From assembly GCA_030549175.1 (NCBI GenBank), contig JAUKUA010000009.1, positions 1-64,000 of the forward strand: a DNA stretch of 64,000 nucleotides, written 5' to 3'. Positions 46,418 through 58,803 of this stretch are shown here, one piece after another. The notes beneath the pieces are model-generated. The model was not told the origin of the DNA. It was given only the letters and a program-made list of their open reading frames with translations, and did not search any database. Position numbers and translations under genes: made by a program. Every line of letters begins with the position of its first letter. The stretch's first letter is position 1. This DNA comes from Lasiosphaeris hirsuta (Eukaryota > Ascomycota > Sordariomycetes > Sordariales > Lasiosphaeriaceae).

Positions 46418-47815
46418 ATGCGGCTTCTCCATCTCAGATGCATTCTATCCGTCCTGAATGCAGTGGAAATTCTGGCTACTACCGTGCCTACCGAGGACGG
46501 GCGATACACAATCACGTCGAAAGGTATCAAAGCGCAAGTATGTACTGTGCAATGACAACCACTTGAGAGAGAATAATAAGGAATGATATATTGAACAAAA
46601 GACTAGTTTATATCATACGGCGCGACGCTCACGAACCTTTTCGTAAACGATAAAAGTGGTAATGAGGTTGACGTTGTGCTGGGTTATGACAACGCCTCGT
46701 TTTACGGTAACTACACGAAACTAAGTAGAGGATAGGAAACGAGTTCACGTTTCGTAGACTAATGCAAGAATATGATAGCCCAGGATAAGAGTCACCCCAC
46801 ATACAACTCCATCCCGGGACGGTATGCAAACAGAATTGGGAAAGCACAATTCACCATCGATGGAAAGACATTTCGCACACAACGAAATGACGGACAAAAC
46901 ACGCTGCACAGTGGAACCAACAATTGGTCGTACCGAAACTGGAACGTGACTTCAGTTTCTAGCGACTCGATAACTTTTTCAATTGTTGACCGAGAAGGAG
47001 AATCCACAGGAATGCCTGGTCAGGTTGAAGCCAATGTCACATATAGTGTTGCTAACGGCACCTGGAGCATTAGGATGGTGGCTACCTCGCTAAACACCAA
47101 GACTCGTAAGTCATTGTCAAAACGTGTGGGATTGCTTGTCACTGATTAAGGCAATACCTTGATGTAGCTCTTATGCTGACCCACCACACTTACTTCAATC
47201 TGGATGCATATAAGAACCCTTCAACGGCACTAATCTGGGATCACACTCTCTCGATGCCTTACGCAAAACGCTACCTCGCCATTGACGGCAATGCACTCCC
47301 AACCGGGAAGGTCTTGGCCGCTGCGATAGGCAGTGTCAATGACTTCTCGAGTCAGGCAAACTTTTCGTTGGGCCATGCACGGGGCAGTTCGCAGTTCAAG
47401 GGAAACTGCGGGACTAACTGCGAGGGCTACAACGGCTTTTGGATCTTTGATGATCATCCAAGAGACATAGTTCTCCTAACCCTCGCGAGCCTGTGGAGTG
47501 GTATCAAGGCAGAGTTGCGCACCAATCAGGTCGGGGTTGTGCTGTATACATGCGCTTGGTCAGATGGCTCGGCAAATCTGAAGCGAGCCCAGGGAATGGG
47601 TTCGAGAAAGAAGGTGGAAAAGAGCTCGTGCATTGCGATCGAAGCGCAAGATTACGTGGATGGCATCAACCAGTAGGCAACTAAATACATCAACTCGTAC
47701 GGGAAGTGGCTGACAATAACAACACAGTCAAGAGTGGGATCGAATGGATGCTCAAATTACAGGTCCCGGAGAAACATACATCTGGGACAGCTCGTGGACT
47801 TTTGGGACTCTATGA
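46418..47815 (+). CDS. Secreted aldose 1-epimerase (galactose mutarotase-like)
   Basis: Predicted 379 residues from five exons: 46418-46537, 46607-46706, 46779-47105, 47168-47672, 47728-47815, all GT-AG with continuous frame. The enzyme interconverts alpha and beta anomers of free sugars. A signal-like N-terminus (MRLLHLRCILSVLNAVEI) suggests export. FISYGATLTNLFV and VVLGYDNASFY are the early strands, IPGRYANRIGKAQF supplies the substrate-binding Asn-Arg, LTHHTYFNL the catalytic His region, and GFWIFDDHPRD, AELRTNQVGVVLYTC and SSCIAIEAQDYVDGINH the late conserved parts. Splicing at 47673-47727 is needed to reach EWDRMDAQITGPGETYIW. No damage. It may help use of extracellular galactose or glucose, although several carbohydrate-active neighbours in the window are dead. 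Confidence 0.9.
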
Positions 47816-48580
47816 TGAGGTTTTTTCCAGCTTTTGTCATTAGGCAGCAACGATGTTCGACTTTGCAACTTGGCCGCTTCGTTGTTAATGGGCGGTGTTT
47901 TGCAGTTTGAAAACCACCTCTTTAGACTTCTTTGAGCAATGCCTCCCGACTGCGGATAAGGATGCGACGGCAACGTAACAGCGGAGGGTCTCTGCAAGAA
48001 GGACGAGTCTGGCGAGCTCGCCTAGTGACAGTGACCCCGCAACAAGTCTATCATTGGACAAATTAACAGAATAACTAACCGGACTTTATACGCTTAGGAT
48101 TGCAACAAGCGTGAGAGACAAGGCAGAGCCTCCATTCTCCAATCTACAACACCTGCACGTACTTCGCCATTCCCAGTATCAGACATATAAACTTCATGTG
48201 ACCTGGACCGGACCACTACTATGGGTGCGGCAACCCTATTTTCAGATGGATGGAGTTTTGATTAAAGTAAGCAACATAAGGAGAGTTTTACAGAAAAGTC
48301 GGAGTATCATTAATATTCGGGGGACAGGCTCCCGTATGAGAAGCATTACACTTACATACCTTACATGGATAGCTCGACTATTGTTTTTCCAGTCGTCACG
48401 GCGAGTGAGGTAGGCAGGTATAAAGAAGCAAGACGCGCGCCCTGGATTCTTGGGTTTATGGTCTGCATGATGATAGGGCATTTTTTCGTCAAGAAACTCG
48501 AAGGACCTTTCCGGATTCCTTGGGTAGCTGTTCTGTTTGTAATATCGGAATAAATCTCCAACGAACCGTAAGCTTTTACG
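47816..48580. other. Intergenic, no gene recognised
   Basis: Short frames only. Contains the 5' region of the small secreted-protein remnant on the right. Confidence 0.5.
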
Positions 48581-49299
48581 ATGGGGGCATATTCATGGCC
48601 CCGTGTCTTTCCGTCGATCCTCATAGCACTCTTGTATCTAAATGTGACGGCTGCTATGACTACTCGGTGAGCACCTTCAATCCACTTTTACGGTTCTGCG
48701 CTGACAACCCAGTGTCGGTACTACCGTTGAGGTCTTTGACAGACTCTCTCGGTCACTATCACGAAATTGCACCAATGCCTCCTTAAGCTACCTAGATTGG
48801 ACGATAGATAACGCTACCTACAGCCTTGGTGCCTCTGACGAGATCGACTATCCCAAGACGTCGAAAATCAGTCTTACCATAATCAATCAGGCCAACGGGT
48901 TAAGAGTCAATTTCAAGTGGGGAGGCGAACATACAACCAGAGGACATGCCAACTAGGAAATGATTCTTTTATGCCTTCTCGGTCCCTCTGAGCCTCAAAA
49001 CGTGACCTAAAGCGTGCTCAATATCATGGTGGAGTTTGACGCCGGAGTTTGACGCTTGGGATAGATATCTAGCAATTGAGCAAAAATGGGAATGTGATGA
49101 TGCCGACGGAACATCGCTGTGGGTCTCCCCCTCCCTCGCCTCCCCCCAACGATGTGAGGCATTTGGGAGTTCGCTGACAAAGGATGCCAACAGTTCCGTT
49201 GAAAGAATGATTTCAACTCCTGTCGGCTGCATCCCAGCACAATATCCCGAACACAATGCAAGCGGCCATTCAGCTATTTCTGCTACATGTGTATCATAA
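48581..49299 (+). pseudogene. Small secreted protein, two-exon, C-terminal part decaying
   Basis: Exon 1 (48581-48666) encodes MGAYSWPRVF and a hydrophobic signal peptide. A GT-AG intron leads to exon 2 at 48713, which reads VGTTVEVFDRLSRSLS, NCTNASLSYLDWTIDNATYS, and SKISLTIINQANGLRVNFKW up to GGEHTTRGHAN. The frame then meets TAG at 48954-48956. After this stop, in other frames, the DNA still reads EFDAWDRYLAIEQKWECDD and VERMISTPVGC (49036-49299), which looks like the lost C-terminal half. The TAG fits a Trp codon TGG changed to TAG. The layout resembles fungal small secreted proteins with an NATYS-type beta-rich core and two or more Cys. The truncated form could still be made (109 residues). 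Family name unknown. Confidence 0.5.
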
Positions 49300-49518
49300 T
49301 CCACAGCTAGTACTATGTCCCGTTTCAAGAAACCCAGTCTTAATGGTAAAAAAAGCTTAAATAAACTACATGTATTGGTGCAATGCTAGGCTGCAGGGTG
49401 TCAACGTGAAACTACCGTTTAAATGGAAATATATTCCTATCATCTTTTTTCCCCCTTTCTCATAGCAAAGCAGGTACGCAAATGCATGTATTCCTTCCAA
49501 CCACGTCTTCCGCAATGA

Positions 49519-51903
49519 CTAAATCCACCAGCTTCCAACAAATGCAGCTGCAGCATACGCAATGAAAATTGTTTGGAGTTGGACGTATCCACATTCCAAC
49601 CATGACCAACTACCCTGCCTTGCACTTTCCTTTGCATATCGAGCTCCATTCTTTTCTTTTCTGCCCATCAACTTATCCCTGTCGGGTACATCGGGAGGAA
49701 AGAAGCAGTAACGAATTGGCGTGAGACATGAAAGCAGGGTAGGTACCCAAGAGTGCGAGGGCCAGGCAACAGCTTGCAAAAGATCAATCAAGACGGCGTT
49801 GATACCAAGGGCATCGTGCTGGTTCGCCGTGTGCCGTTGAACAACTTGGCGGACTCTCAACATGGCGAGGATGGCAAAGCTCGCAACAACAGAAGCCTGG
49901 ACCCACATTCCGCAATCGAACAACATGTGATAGAGTCGCCGGGATAATGCCGCCCGACGGACCGGATGGCGTTCCTGGAGGTTGTTTGCAAGACTTCCAG
50001 TGGCAGTAAAACCCGTGACTTTGCCACCAAGCCAAGCGGGCAAAACAAAGGTCCGAGCCCAGGCAGTTGTGTAATCTGGCAGGCAGTGTTAGCTGTTGTG
50101 GTCGGTGATCTTATTTCAAAGAAAGACATGACTGACGAGGTGACATGTATCTGCTGAGACATCCATCCATCATCGCGGTGCGGTACCCAGACAGGACGGA
50201 TAAGTGAAGGTCGTGCAGCCATCGGCCTAGTACAATGCCACAATGAATGCGGAGTAGCAGGCGCATCTGTTCCGGGTCCTCCCAGTAGACCAGGTCGGTC
50301 GCTGTCAGAAAGACAATGGGAGTGACCACCAAACTCAATGTACTGAGATGTGGTTTAAAGTGGACATTGGTCGTGCTTGAGAAGCCAAGAAATCGGACCG
50401 CCGCCGGCATGTGTCGCGTTGCGGTTTTCGATACATAGCCGCGAAAGCGGACCGACATTTGGCAACCGCCGATGTACTGTTTTGAGCAGTTGGTGGGAAT
50501 GGAAAAGTACGAGGGAAAGCAATTGCACTCACCCATCTCGTGAACTGCTTGACGTGGCCAAGGTACGTCTCAGGCACTAGTCCATACTGCAAACCCTCGG
50601 CAATATACGCCGTCTTCCAACCATCGGCCAGCATTAACATGGAGCTGCAGACGTCCTCGACTAAGCAATCTGTGGGGAAGCCGCCGATGCCGTCGACGGC
50701 TTCCTGCCGAATAATCCAACCCGAACCGAGGTTCCATCCGGCGCCGGCAAAGTCGCGCACCATGTCCATACAAAGCCAGTTCATTGCGCTGGACTGATAG
50801 AGAGGGTCATTGTGTGGCGTGTTATAGAATAGCTAGCCACCAAGGTCAGCTTCCCTCCTTCCCCACTGGGTGTCGCAGCATTTAGGTCAAGTTCGTATCA
50901 TTACCTGGGTCGGGCACACCATCGCCAACTTCGAGTCCCGCACAATGTGTGCCGCCACTGCTCGCAGCCATCTTCGTTCCGGGATCATGTCAGCGTCCAA
51001 GCCGGCTACGTACTCTGCTTGTCCTCCAGGCAATTTTCTGGCGAACTCGATCGCGTGGTTCAGGTTTCCGGCTTTATAGCCTGCTGACCCATGCTTGACA
51101 CGAGCTGTGTAGTACAAATTCTGGACTCCAAGCGAAGACTGTTGGGCAACCCAATCTCGTAATTCATCGCACCTTCCATCGTCTGAAACAATTACTCTGA
51201 AGTGGTGTCGAGGATAGTCAATATTGAGTGCGGCGCGCACCGTGTCTTGAATAATGTCTAGGCGCTCATTACACACGGGGATCATGACGTTGACCGACGG
51301 TACGTTTTCTCCGAGCATACGTAGTCGAGGCCGCCATCTTGCCACCGAAGTAACAGCTTTGACCACGGCGAGCAAGAGAGCATCAACTAGGCACACGAGT
51401 CAGTCAGTAAGTGAGGACGGTGTGGTTCCGGTAAGAAGATAATGTGTTTCTAGCTGCATACGGACGGTGGGGAGTTACTCACGGGACCACAAAAACTCAA
51501 TAGCCATGAACAAGTATGACAACCATGCTTTTAGTGGTGGTAGCTCTGCGCCAACCTTGGAGTACGCCAATGTGTTCAGCTGGATATAAGATGCCCATGT
51601 AGTAAGAATGAATGGTATTGCAGCAGTAAGAAAAAAGAAGCGAGCAACAAATCGGTGCCATGGCAAGAAACTGATCTGGTCGGGCTCGTCGGCCGTCGTA
51701 ATGATCAGACTGTCGTCGTCAATAATTGCATTTGTGAACGTCGTGTCGGATGCAAGAAATGGCATCTTTTCCTCCGACACAGGGCTTGATCCCACAGATG
51801 AAGTCGGGGTGATAGAGCCAAAAGATGTAGTTGATCGATGGACCGGGTAGAAGGCAGGACGATTCGAATTGCCGATCCGGCCGTCTTCCAAAATGGATGG
51901 CAT
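49519..51903 (-). CDS. Membrane glycosyltransferase family 2 (cellulose synthase-like)
   Basis: Predicted 691 residues from five exons: 51483-51903, 50905-51386, 50533-50832, 50161-50476, 49519-50075. It is a processive-type GT2 of the plasma membrane. After a Ser-rich cytosolic N-terminus come two membrane helices, then SVNVMIPVCNERLDIIQDTV, VIVSDDGRCDELRDW (first Asp), YVAGLDADMIPERRW (DxD), LVEDVCSSMLML (general base Asp region) and HVKQFTRW (QxxRW motif), followed by several more helices. All catalytic residues are present. The last intron uses GTCTCA as donor, which is unusual, but it is needed to join MMDG to YYTTAWARTFVLPAWLGG. A conserved fungal GT2 of this layout is known to affect hyphal growth on surfaces; whether this is its ortholog is inference. 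The polymer made is unknown. Confidence 0.88.
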
Positions 51904-53358
51904 CCTTGCAAACGATGGTGCCAAAATCGGGACTACCAAAAAGGATCTGAGATGACCATGGGAAAGTTGGGTCGAATGCGGTTCGAGGAAGCGGTGTGTC
52001 TTTGTTATATCAGCCTCACAGTTAGCACTAAGGGACGTGGAGGCGGTTGGTTTTGTTCGCTTCCCAATAGAGGTATGTAGTAGTAAATGGCTCGTCATGT
52101 AGGTACAGATGTCGATCACCCTCCTGCGGCAGGCCAAGGCATCCCGTGCAAGAGGCGTTTCTGGGGGACGCGGACTCCACCGAGACTTCATCGCTTAGGT
52201 ACCAGACACGACGGCTACGCTCGGGGCTTCCCTGTGAAGAGTTGATGCGGCATGGGATTGATCCTTCATCGATATATCTCGACATCAGGTGGCGTACTTT
52301 TGTGGTAGCAAGCCAAAAAGAATTAACCTACCACTCACTGGTCATCATAATTTACGTGGGGCTGAGACCCCCCATCTGTGCGTGCAATCAACCAACGTCC
52401 ATTTTCCAAGCCACAGCAAAGCATATTCACACTATACCCTGACCGTAGCCCCATCAGGAATACATTCTCTTCAAGGGCTATCGCCGAGCTGGCACCCGGC
52501 ACCAACGAAACTGGGCGCGGCACAATGTGGACTATCACGGCACTACTTTGTCAAAGTGGCTCCAAGATCTCATCACCAACTTGAAGTTGTAAGTGACTAG
52601 CCAATATCTAACCTAAAATCACCGGATGAGGCATAACTGCGGGGTTTTCCATGCAGCAGGACACCTACTTGAGCTTCTCAAGCCTCGTTCGGTTGGTGCA
52701 GACCCTCGGAATCGCCTTGACGCTACCTTTCCGACCATCAGCGGTTCACCCATGTCAAGCGGCGCAGTACTATTTGGGTTGCGGCAATAAATGCACAAGA
52801 GCGGGTGTCCAAGGTAGTCACACATACCTTTGTGACGCGAAAGCCCTATCTCTTGGCAAGACCCGCTACGCCACACACCAGCGTCTCGTACTAGAGCTGC
52901 AGCTTTAGAACGAACCAACTCTTCATTTACTGCACCAACAAGGAAAACATGTTTTTGAGGATACTGTTTCGCGCAAACGTGATGTGTTTGGTGTCTTAAC
53001 TCCGAGCCGCACATACATGCAAGGCAACCATGAAGCGGGAACACGGAGGCATGGGCGACATGGCTACTGTGAGACTATGGGAATAGCTAAACCCGACAAA
53101 TTACCACAACTTCAAGAGTCTTACGCCAAAAAAAAAAAAACCAGCATCAAGTAGTAAAGGTAGTTTGATTCCACCTGGAATGCTCAATCACAGATTAGAT
53201 TCAGTAGTTCGGCGACAATGTACTGGGATACAGGCTCTTTGAAGCTGACTAGAAACATTTCAGCCGGAGCTTTTAGCATCGGTGTCTTTTACTTTCTCTA
53301 TCACTATCTTGGCGATAGAGTTCTCCCTTTGCTACATGATGAATCTTTGGCAGTGAAG
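51904..53358. other. Intergenic, no gene recognised
   Basis: Scattered frames on both strands without motifs. It may include the lost N-terminal part of the AA5 gene on the right, but I could not find its usual carbohydrate-binding domain here. Confidence 0.45.
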
Positions 53359-54872
53359 GGTCGGTGTGAAGATAGTGTGTTCCTTCCTCTGGTCCCAGTT
53401 GCCGTCGCCATACTACCTGCGTCTCAAAAGGCACTTCTATAGTCCGCGGACCAGGCGACGGTGTTTTCCAACGGGACGGGCTACACTCTCGCCGCCATCT
53501 ACGGCCTAAAAAGCGGGACCGTGGTGGCAAGAAATGTTTCCGCGACTCACCACAACATGTTTTGCCCAGGCCTGTCTTTGGACATGTCAGGCCGCCGCGT
53601 TATCACTGGGGGCAGCAGCCCTCATGAGACGAGCATATACGACACAACACAAGACAGCTGGATCACTGGGCCGGAAATGAAGACTGGACGCGGCTACCAT
53701 ACTCAAACCACGCTCTCGGACGGTGGCATCTTTACCATTGGTGGGTCGTGGAGCGGTGGAGCTGGGAAAAAGGACGCAGAGGTGCTCGACAGCCGTGGAG
53801 GCTCTTGGGGTCCGCTCTCTACATCAAGCGTGGAGCCCATGCTGACCAACGACAGCCTCGGCTTGTTTGCAGCTGACAACCACGCATGGTTATTTGCATG
53901 GAAGGGAGGTTCCGTCTTCCAAGCAGGACCCTCCGCCTATGAATTGGTACGGATCCAGGCGCAAGGGAGACAGGCATCGGCAGGGACTCGAGGGATGGAT
54001 GGCGACTCGATGGATGGGAATGCAGTCATGGACGATGTGATTGGGGGGAAGATTTTGATCCTGCGGGGCGCACTGAGCTACAGCGATTGTCCAAGCACAA
54101 GGGCCGCACACATCATCACCATCTCCAAACCTTTCGACGCCCCGACCGTGGAGGAAATTGCTCCAATGGGCTACGCTCGGGCATATGCAAACAGCGTTGT
54201 GCTCCCCACCGGAGATGTTTTCATCACGGGTGGGGCCTCATACGCCAAGCAGTGGACAGACGCAAATGCAACCTGGATGCCAGAGCTTTGGAGTAGCAAA
54301 ACCGGCAAATTCACACGGCTGGCGCCCATGCCAATCCCAAGGACATATCACAGTGTCGCCGTGCTGCTTCCCGGTGCCACAGTCCTGACTGGTGGTGGGG
54401 GGCTTTGCTGGGATACCTGTCGCGGACACGAAAAGGAGATAAATCACATGGATGTCCAGGTCTACACCTCACCATACCTGTTCAAGGGGCTCGGTGACGG
54501 GGTTTTGGCCGCGAGGCCAGTGGTTCTCGGTGTTTCAAATACCTATTACACCCCAGTGATGACCTTGTCATATCAGCCAGCGTGGAAATCCTGGAGTTCT
54601 CACTTGTACGTTATGGCTCGGCAACACACGTCATGAACACAGACCAACGGCGGATTAGGCTAGACCCCACCGTATCCGACATCAACACGCGCGGTGACCG
54701 GCCCCTGCTAGGTCGCGGCCGCTACTGGATGGGCTTCGGCGGAAAGCCAACGCACTACAAAGTCAGTATCCCAGATGATGCTGGGATAGTAATACCGGGA
54801 TATTGGATGCTGTTTGCCATATCACTAGATGGTGCGCCATCTAATGCCGAAACAATTCTGATTGAGCTATGA
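53359..54872 (+). pseudogene. AA5 galactose oxidase-like copper radical oxidase, dead
   Basis: AA5 enzymes are secreted kelch-propeller oxidases that turn primary alcohols of sugars to aldehydes and make hydrogen peroxide. The frame reads FLPLVPVAVAILPAS and SADQATVFSNGTGYTLAAIY, then HHNMFCPGLSLDMSG (Cys of the Tyr-Cys cofactor), GRGYHTQTTLSDG (its Tyr), ADNHAWLFAWKGGSVFQAGP, RTYHSVAVLLPGA (Tyr and His copper ligands), GGGGLCWDTC, and after a frameshift near 54565 RYGSATHVMNTDQRRI (last His ligand) and PGYWMLFAISLDG. TAG at 53440-53442 replaces Trp of LLWSAD. All copper residues survive, so decay is recent. The N-terminal domain and signal peptide are not found. It ends 24 bp from the end of a dead lyase on the other strand. 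Confidence 0.8.
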
Positions 54873-54896
54873 AAATCATTTTCCTTTATCGACACC

Positions 54897-57338
54897 TCAG
54901 CCCCATTCTTGTACGGGAACTATTGGTGGAGTGGTTGTGCAGGACAATGCCGGTTCCCAAAGAGGGCAAATCAAGACAGCCACCGTAGAGTTACCCATCG
55001 GTGGATTAATGGCAACAACTTTGACGTCAGTATTCGCCATTTCCATATACCCTTCTGGCAACGGGGAGTCGCTCGTGAGCCTGGCAGCGGAGGTTGTATG
55101 AAAGAACGCCCTTGAAGGAGACACAAGGATAATGTCCATTTCATTCCCATTACGTGTCAGGTCCAAGTGTATGTCAGCGCATCAGTCGTCGAATTGGAGG
55201 GAAATGACATACGGGCTCGTTTCCCATTCAAGCTGTACGTAATTGCTGCCTTTGTATGCATTCTCCACTGGCTGGGTTGGCTTGCGGATGTGATCTCATC
55301 CTGCACCAATACCTGCTTGCGTATTTTGAGGAGCCGAAGGCCGCGGATAATGCTGGTACCGTTGTACGCCGCCGTGAGGTTAGCGATCTAGAAGGCCCCG
55401 TTCTCCGAGTCTCGCCGAGGTCCTGCAAACAGAGTGTTTGGCACAGCATCCGCAATCTCATTTCGCCCGCCATGAAGAATGGTGTTTTGCCCTTCCGTTC
55501 GACATCGATAGTAAGCCTATCTTACACTTTGCTGACCTTCACTCGAGAAGTAGCCGGGTACGGAGTAGTCGTCCTGGCAAAGTTCTTCTGCCCATCGCTC
55601 CCCCAGCACGTTGAGAACAAAGTCGCCCGCATCCAGATTTCCATCTGTGGTCGGTCGTGTCGAGTCGGATGTCAGTACTGGGAGATACGGGAGCTGGCCG
55701 AAATGCTTACGTGTCGCATGCCCGGTCATCTGTCCTGCCTTCATTACCACAAATATGCCAAACGGACTTGTCCATGACGACCTCATCGAGACCCATGCGC
55801 CGTGAGGGTCGGAGAAATCACTGTCCAAAGGCAAGTCGTAGTACCAGGAACCAGTTACATTGGGGTTGTACTAGGGCATGGCGAGAGGGTCGGCAGCGTC
55901 GAGTCTATCTCTCTGATACAGCGTGTAAGAGGGTTGGTTATACGCATTTCCGTAGAATAGCAAGGCATGAGCCGTCGCAGTGAACTTCCTTCGGCCCACA
56001 GTCGCCGTAGTTGAACTTTTCAGTCATGCCGTAGATGTATATGTGAAAAATTCCAGTGCCTTTGAATGCCGGGCTGGCTGACAACATGCCATGGCTCCTG
56101 CGAAAGTAAGGCGGATGATAGCTAAGCGTAAGCTTGTGTTCCAAAGTACCTAAGGGTCCAAGAAATCAGCCTCTTGGCGCGAGCACATCGATGTAAAGCC
56201 CCCGCGAACCCACCAGTAATCCGGGGTTTCACTCCATGTCCCATCCGATTCCACTGACTGCGCGCAATTCTCAACAGCGTTCTGGATGGCGCGGGGGAGA
56301 AGATGCCTCGAGGAGTTGGTGGGATCTTCGTGATACACTGCCAGCGCACCTATTATCATAGCTCCGTTAGTGACGCCTAACGCAGTATGTCTCCCAGTTA
56401 GCTACTGATACAGCGAACTAGGGGAATAGTGGGGATGGCACGCTGACAATTCCAATTTCCCTTGACGGAGAGAAACCAGTCACATTTCTTTCATATGAGG
56501 CTTGCCCTTTTCTGAGTCCTAAGTCGATTATTGACCACATCAGTGCATCTCCTTGGGCTGCACTCCATGCATCATAGAGCCAATCGTAAGCATAGGAAAA
56601 GGCAACGATAAATTCGCCAACGTCAGGCCAGTGACTGTCCGGACTCCGGGTTAGTCTGGGTTCAACTCCCTGACCCAACCGGTGCAACAGCTTACTCGGA
56701 ATTCCAATTATCCCCCGGGGTCCCAAAATATCGGCTGGAGTTTCCCGAGGCAATGAGAAGCTCTTCCCCTATCCGGGTTTCCATATTTCGTTGTTCGATA
56801 TGCGATATGCATATGACCATTGCTTGATCCGTAGCTGGATTTCCCTTGCAACATCTAGGACACCACTTGTACCATCAATAGTGTAACTCGGGGTTGGCTT
56901 CGCCAAGGCACGCGTTGCTTGGTGGAATATTGTCCTGTTCTAGCTTTCCAAATAGGCGTTTTGGGAGCTAAGGACTGGGAGATCCGCCCATTTGCCCGAA
57001 CTTGCAAACAATCCGGGGTGACCACTGACAACAGCCAACTTCCCGAGGGGATCTACCAAGATACCTACGTCGATTTCATGACTGGATGATGTGAAACGCG
57101 GGGGCAGAAAAGTGCCAGAGTCGCTGTAAACAGGAATCCCATGTTTTGTGTAATGCGAGAAACTAATACCCTCCAATGGTGGTACCTCGGTTCCTGTTGT
57201 AGCGCCCTCGAAGAAAGTAGGGGGATCGAGATAGGAATGTGCGCCGCCGAGAATGTAATAGAAAATTACAACCAAGATAAAGCTGGTACATATACCGAGA
57301 AGTGCAATGTTTGGCATCGAGGCCCGCGGCCACGGCAT
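54897..57338 (-). pseudogene. Heparinase II/III-like polysaccharide lyase, membrane-anchored, dead
   Basis: The N-terminus holds a membrane anchor (IALLGICTSFILVVIFYYIL). Then come HPGLFASSGKWADLPVLSSQ, SHWPDVGEFIVAFSYAYDWL (helical toroid domain), ALAVYHEDPTNSSRH and ENCAQSVESDGTWSETPDYW, FHIYIYGMTEKFNYGDCGP, SDPHGAWVSMRSSWT, MKAGQMTGHATRK and GNLDAGDFVLNVLGERWAEE, the usual start of the lyase beta-sheet domain, then NLTAAYNGTSIIRGLRLLK and the end AINPPMGNSTVAVLICP. TAG replaces Trp at 56940-56942 (LES-stop-NRT) and 55388-55390 (AF-stop-IAN). Frameshifts occur near 55160, 56150 and 56360. Family members cleave acidic polysaccharides; the fungal substrate is not known to me. It converges on the dead AA5 gene. 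Confidence 0.75.
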
Positions 57339-58803
57339 GTTCGCTTAGGTGACCAGGGCTGTAAGGGGTTGTAAATTAAAGCGGGCGAATTGCAACTGTG
57401 AAATGAGTAACTAAGCCATGGCATTCTTCCGCTCTGGCTGGCGCTCGAATTTTTGTTGGAGGTTGAACTAACTGTGCCACAAGTCAAGGGGAAGCAGCAT
57501 TGCGGCGTAGCAGTATGTGCCCTGACCAACATTACTCCGGAATGCTCGGAAGGGGATCAGACTTGGAGAGATTCTTCATGTTGGTGTATCAGAGCTGTGC
57601 CCTAAACCAGTGTCAAGCTCGTCACTTGGCACAAGGCCCCGGGGAAACAACAGGGTCCCTGACTACTTTTGGTACAGTACTTGAGTGACATTGCATAAGT
57701 GGATCTAAAGCCACCTTAGTTCTATTGGTTCTGACTACGCCGTTGGCGTTCTGGCGTTTCGGGCGGACAAGATGCGACCAACAGACCCAGAAATCCTACC
57801 CGTCAAATTGACACAAAATACTACGGGTTGCGTTAATATTGCGGGTTTCATGCATCCGAGCTGCGTTATCGGGTTCCTTAAAAATGGCTACCCTATCTCC
57901 TGCAGGCTCTCAGGGTAGCAGGACAACCATGTCGTAGTAGCTCTTATCATTAGTATTAGCAGGGGGCTGCAGAGGGCTTGCAGGGGTGCATTCCCATCGG
58001 CCTGGATCCTTCGCAAGACTGCCGGCGCAGAGTCCGAGCGCGATGCAAGAGTTATAAAGGAAACCACTATTAAACTGGCAGGGTGAAGAAATGCGCAGTG
58101 TATCCGTACTACTATGGTAGCCCCATGATCAGTCACATCATGATAGTGGGTGGTTGGGATGCGCTTTGAAACTGTTGAGATTGCGCAAAGCTTGGCGGCG
58201 ATGTGTTGGGTGGCTGATTCTACCAGCTATCTTTCTAGGTCCAAATCCTTTAGCTAGATTAGTGGACGCAAGATAGATATCTGCTCCAAGTTTAGGACTA
58301 CATTCTGTGGGAGCCGGGGGGTTGAGGGGCCAAGACATATGTTTCCGAGTGTTCCTCATAGTGGTAATCCTGTTCACCGCCACGCGGCTAGCCCGTAAAA
58401 CGTAAAACAGTCTCCGGAGATCGATTGTTTGACTGAAAGGGACTAATAATCCCTGTTTCTCCATTTTGGTTGGACACGCATGACGGAGCCTCTGCGGAAA
58501 CGTGGGCTGATGTGGCGGTGGCAAGGCAAGGACGACGCTAATCTGGGTCGCAGGACATGTGGGCAAGGCCCCCCCCCATACATTAGCTAGGTGATGATCC
58601 AAGGCACCTTGCCTCGTACCTTGTACTCACATCCTGATTGTAAGTTTGTTCCAAATGGGGATTGGACTTGCGGAGCTTAAGACCCTGTGATGCTTGCTCA
58701 GAGTCTATCACATGTATTAGGATGTATCCCGAAGCAGAGGCATCTAGTTCATTATGATCGAGGCAGAAATGCAAAGTGTAAAAGCTGTCGGTCCTTTTGT
58801 TCC
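57339..58803. other. Intergenic, no gene recognised
   Basis: About 1.5 kb without motifs on either strand. It separates the lyase start from the 3' end of the PARG-like gene. Confidence 0.5.
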
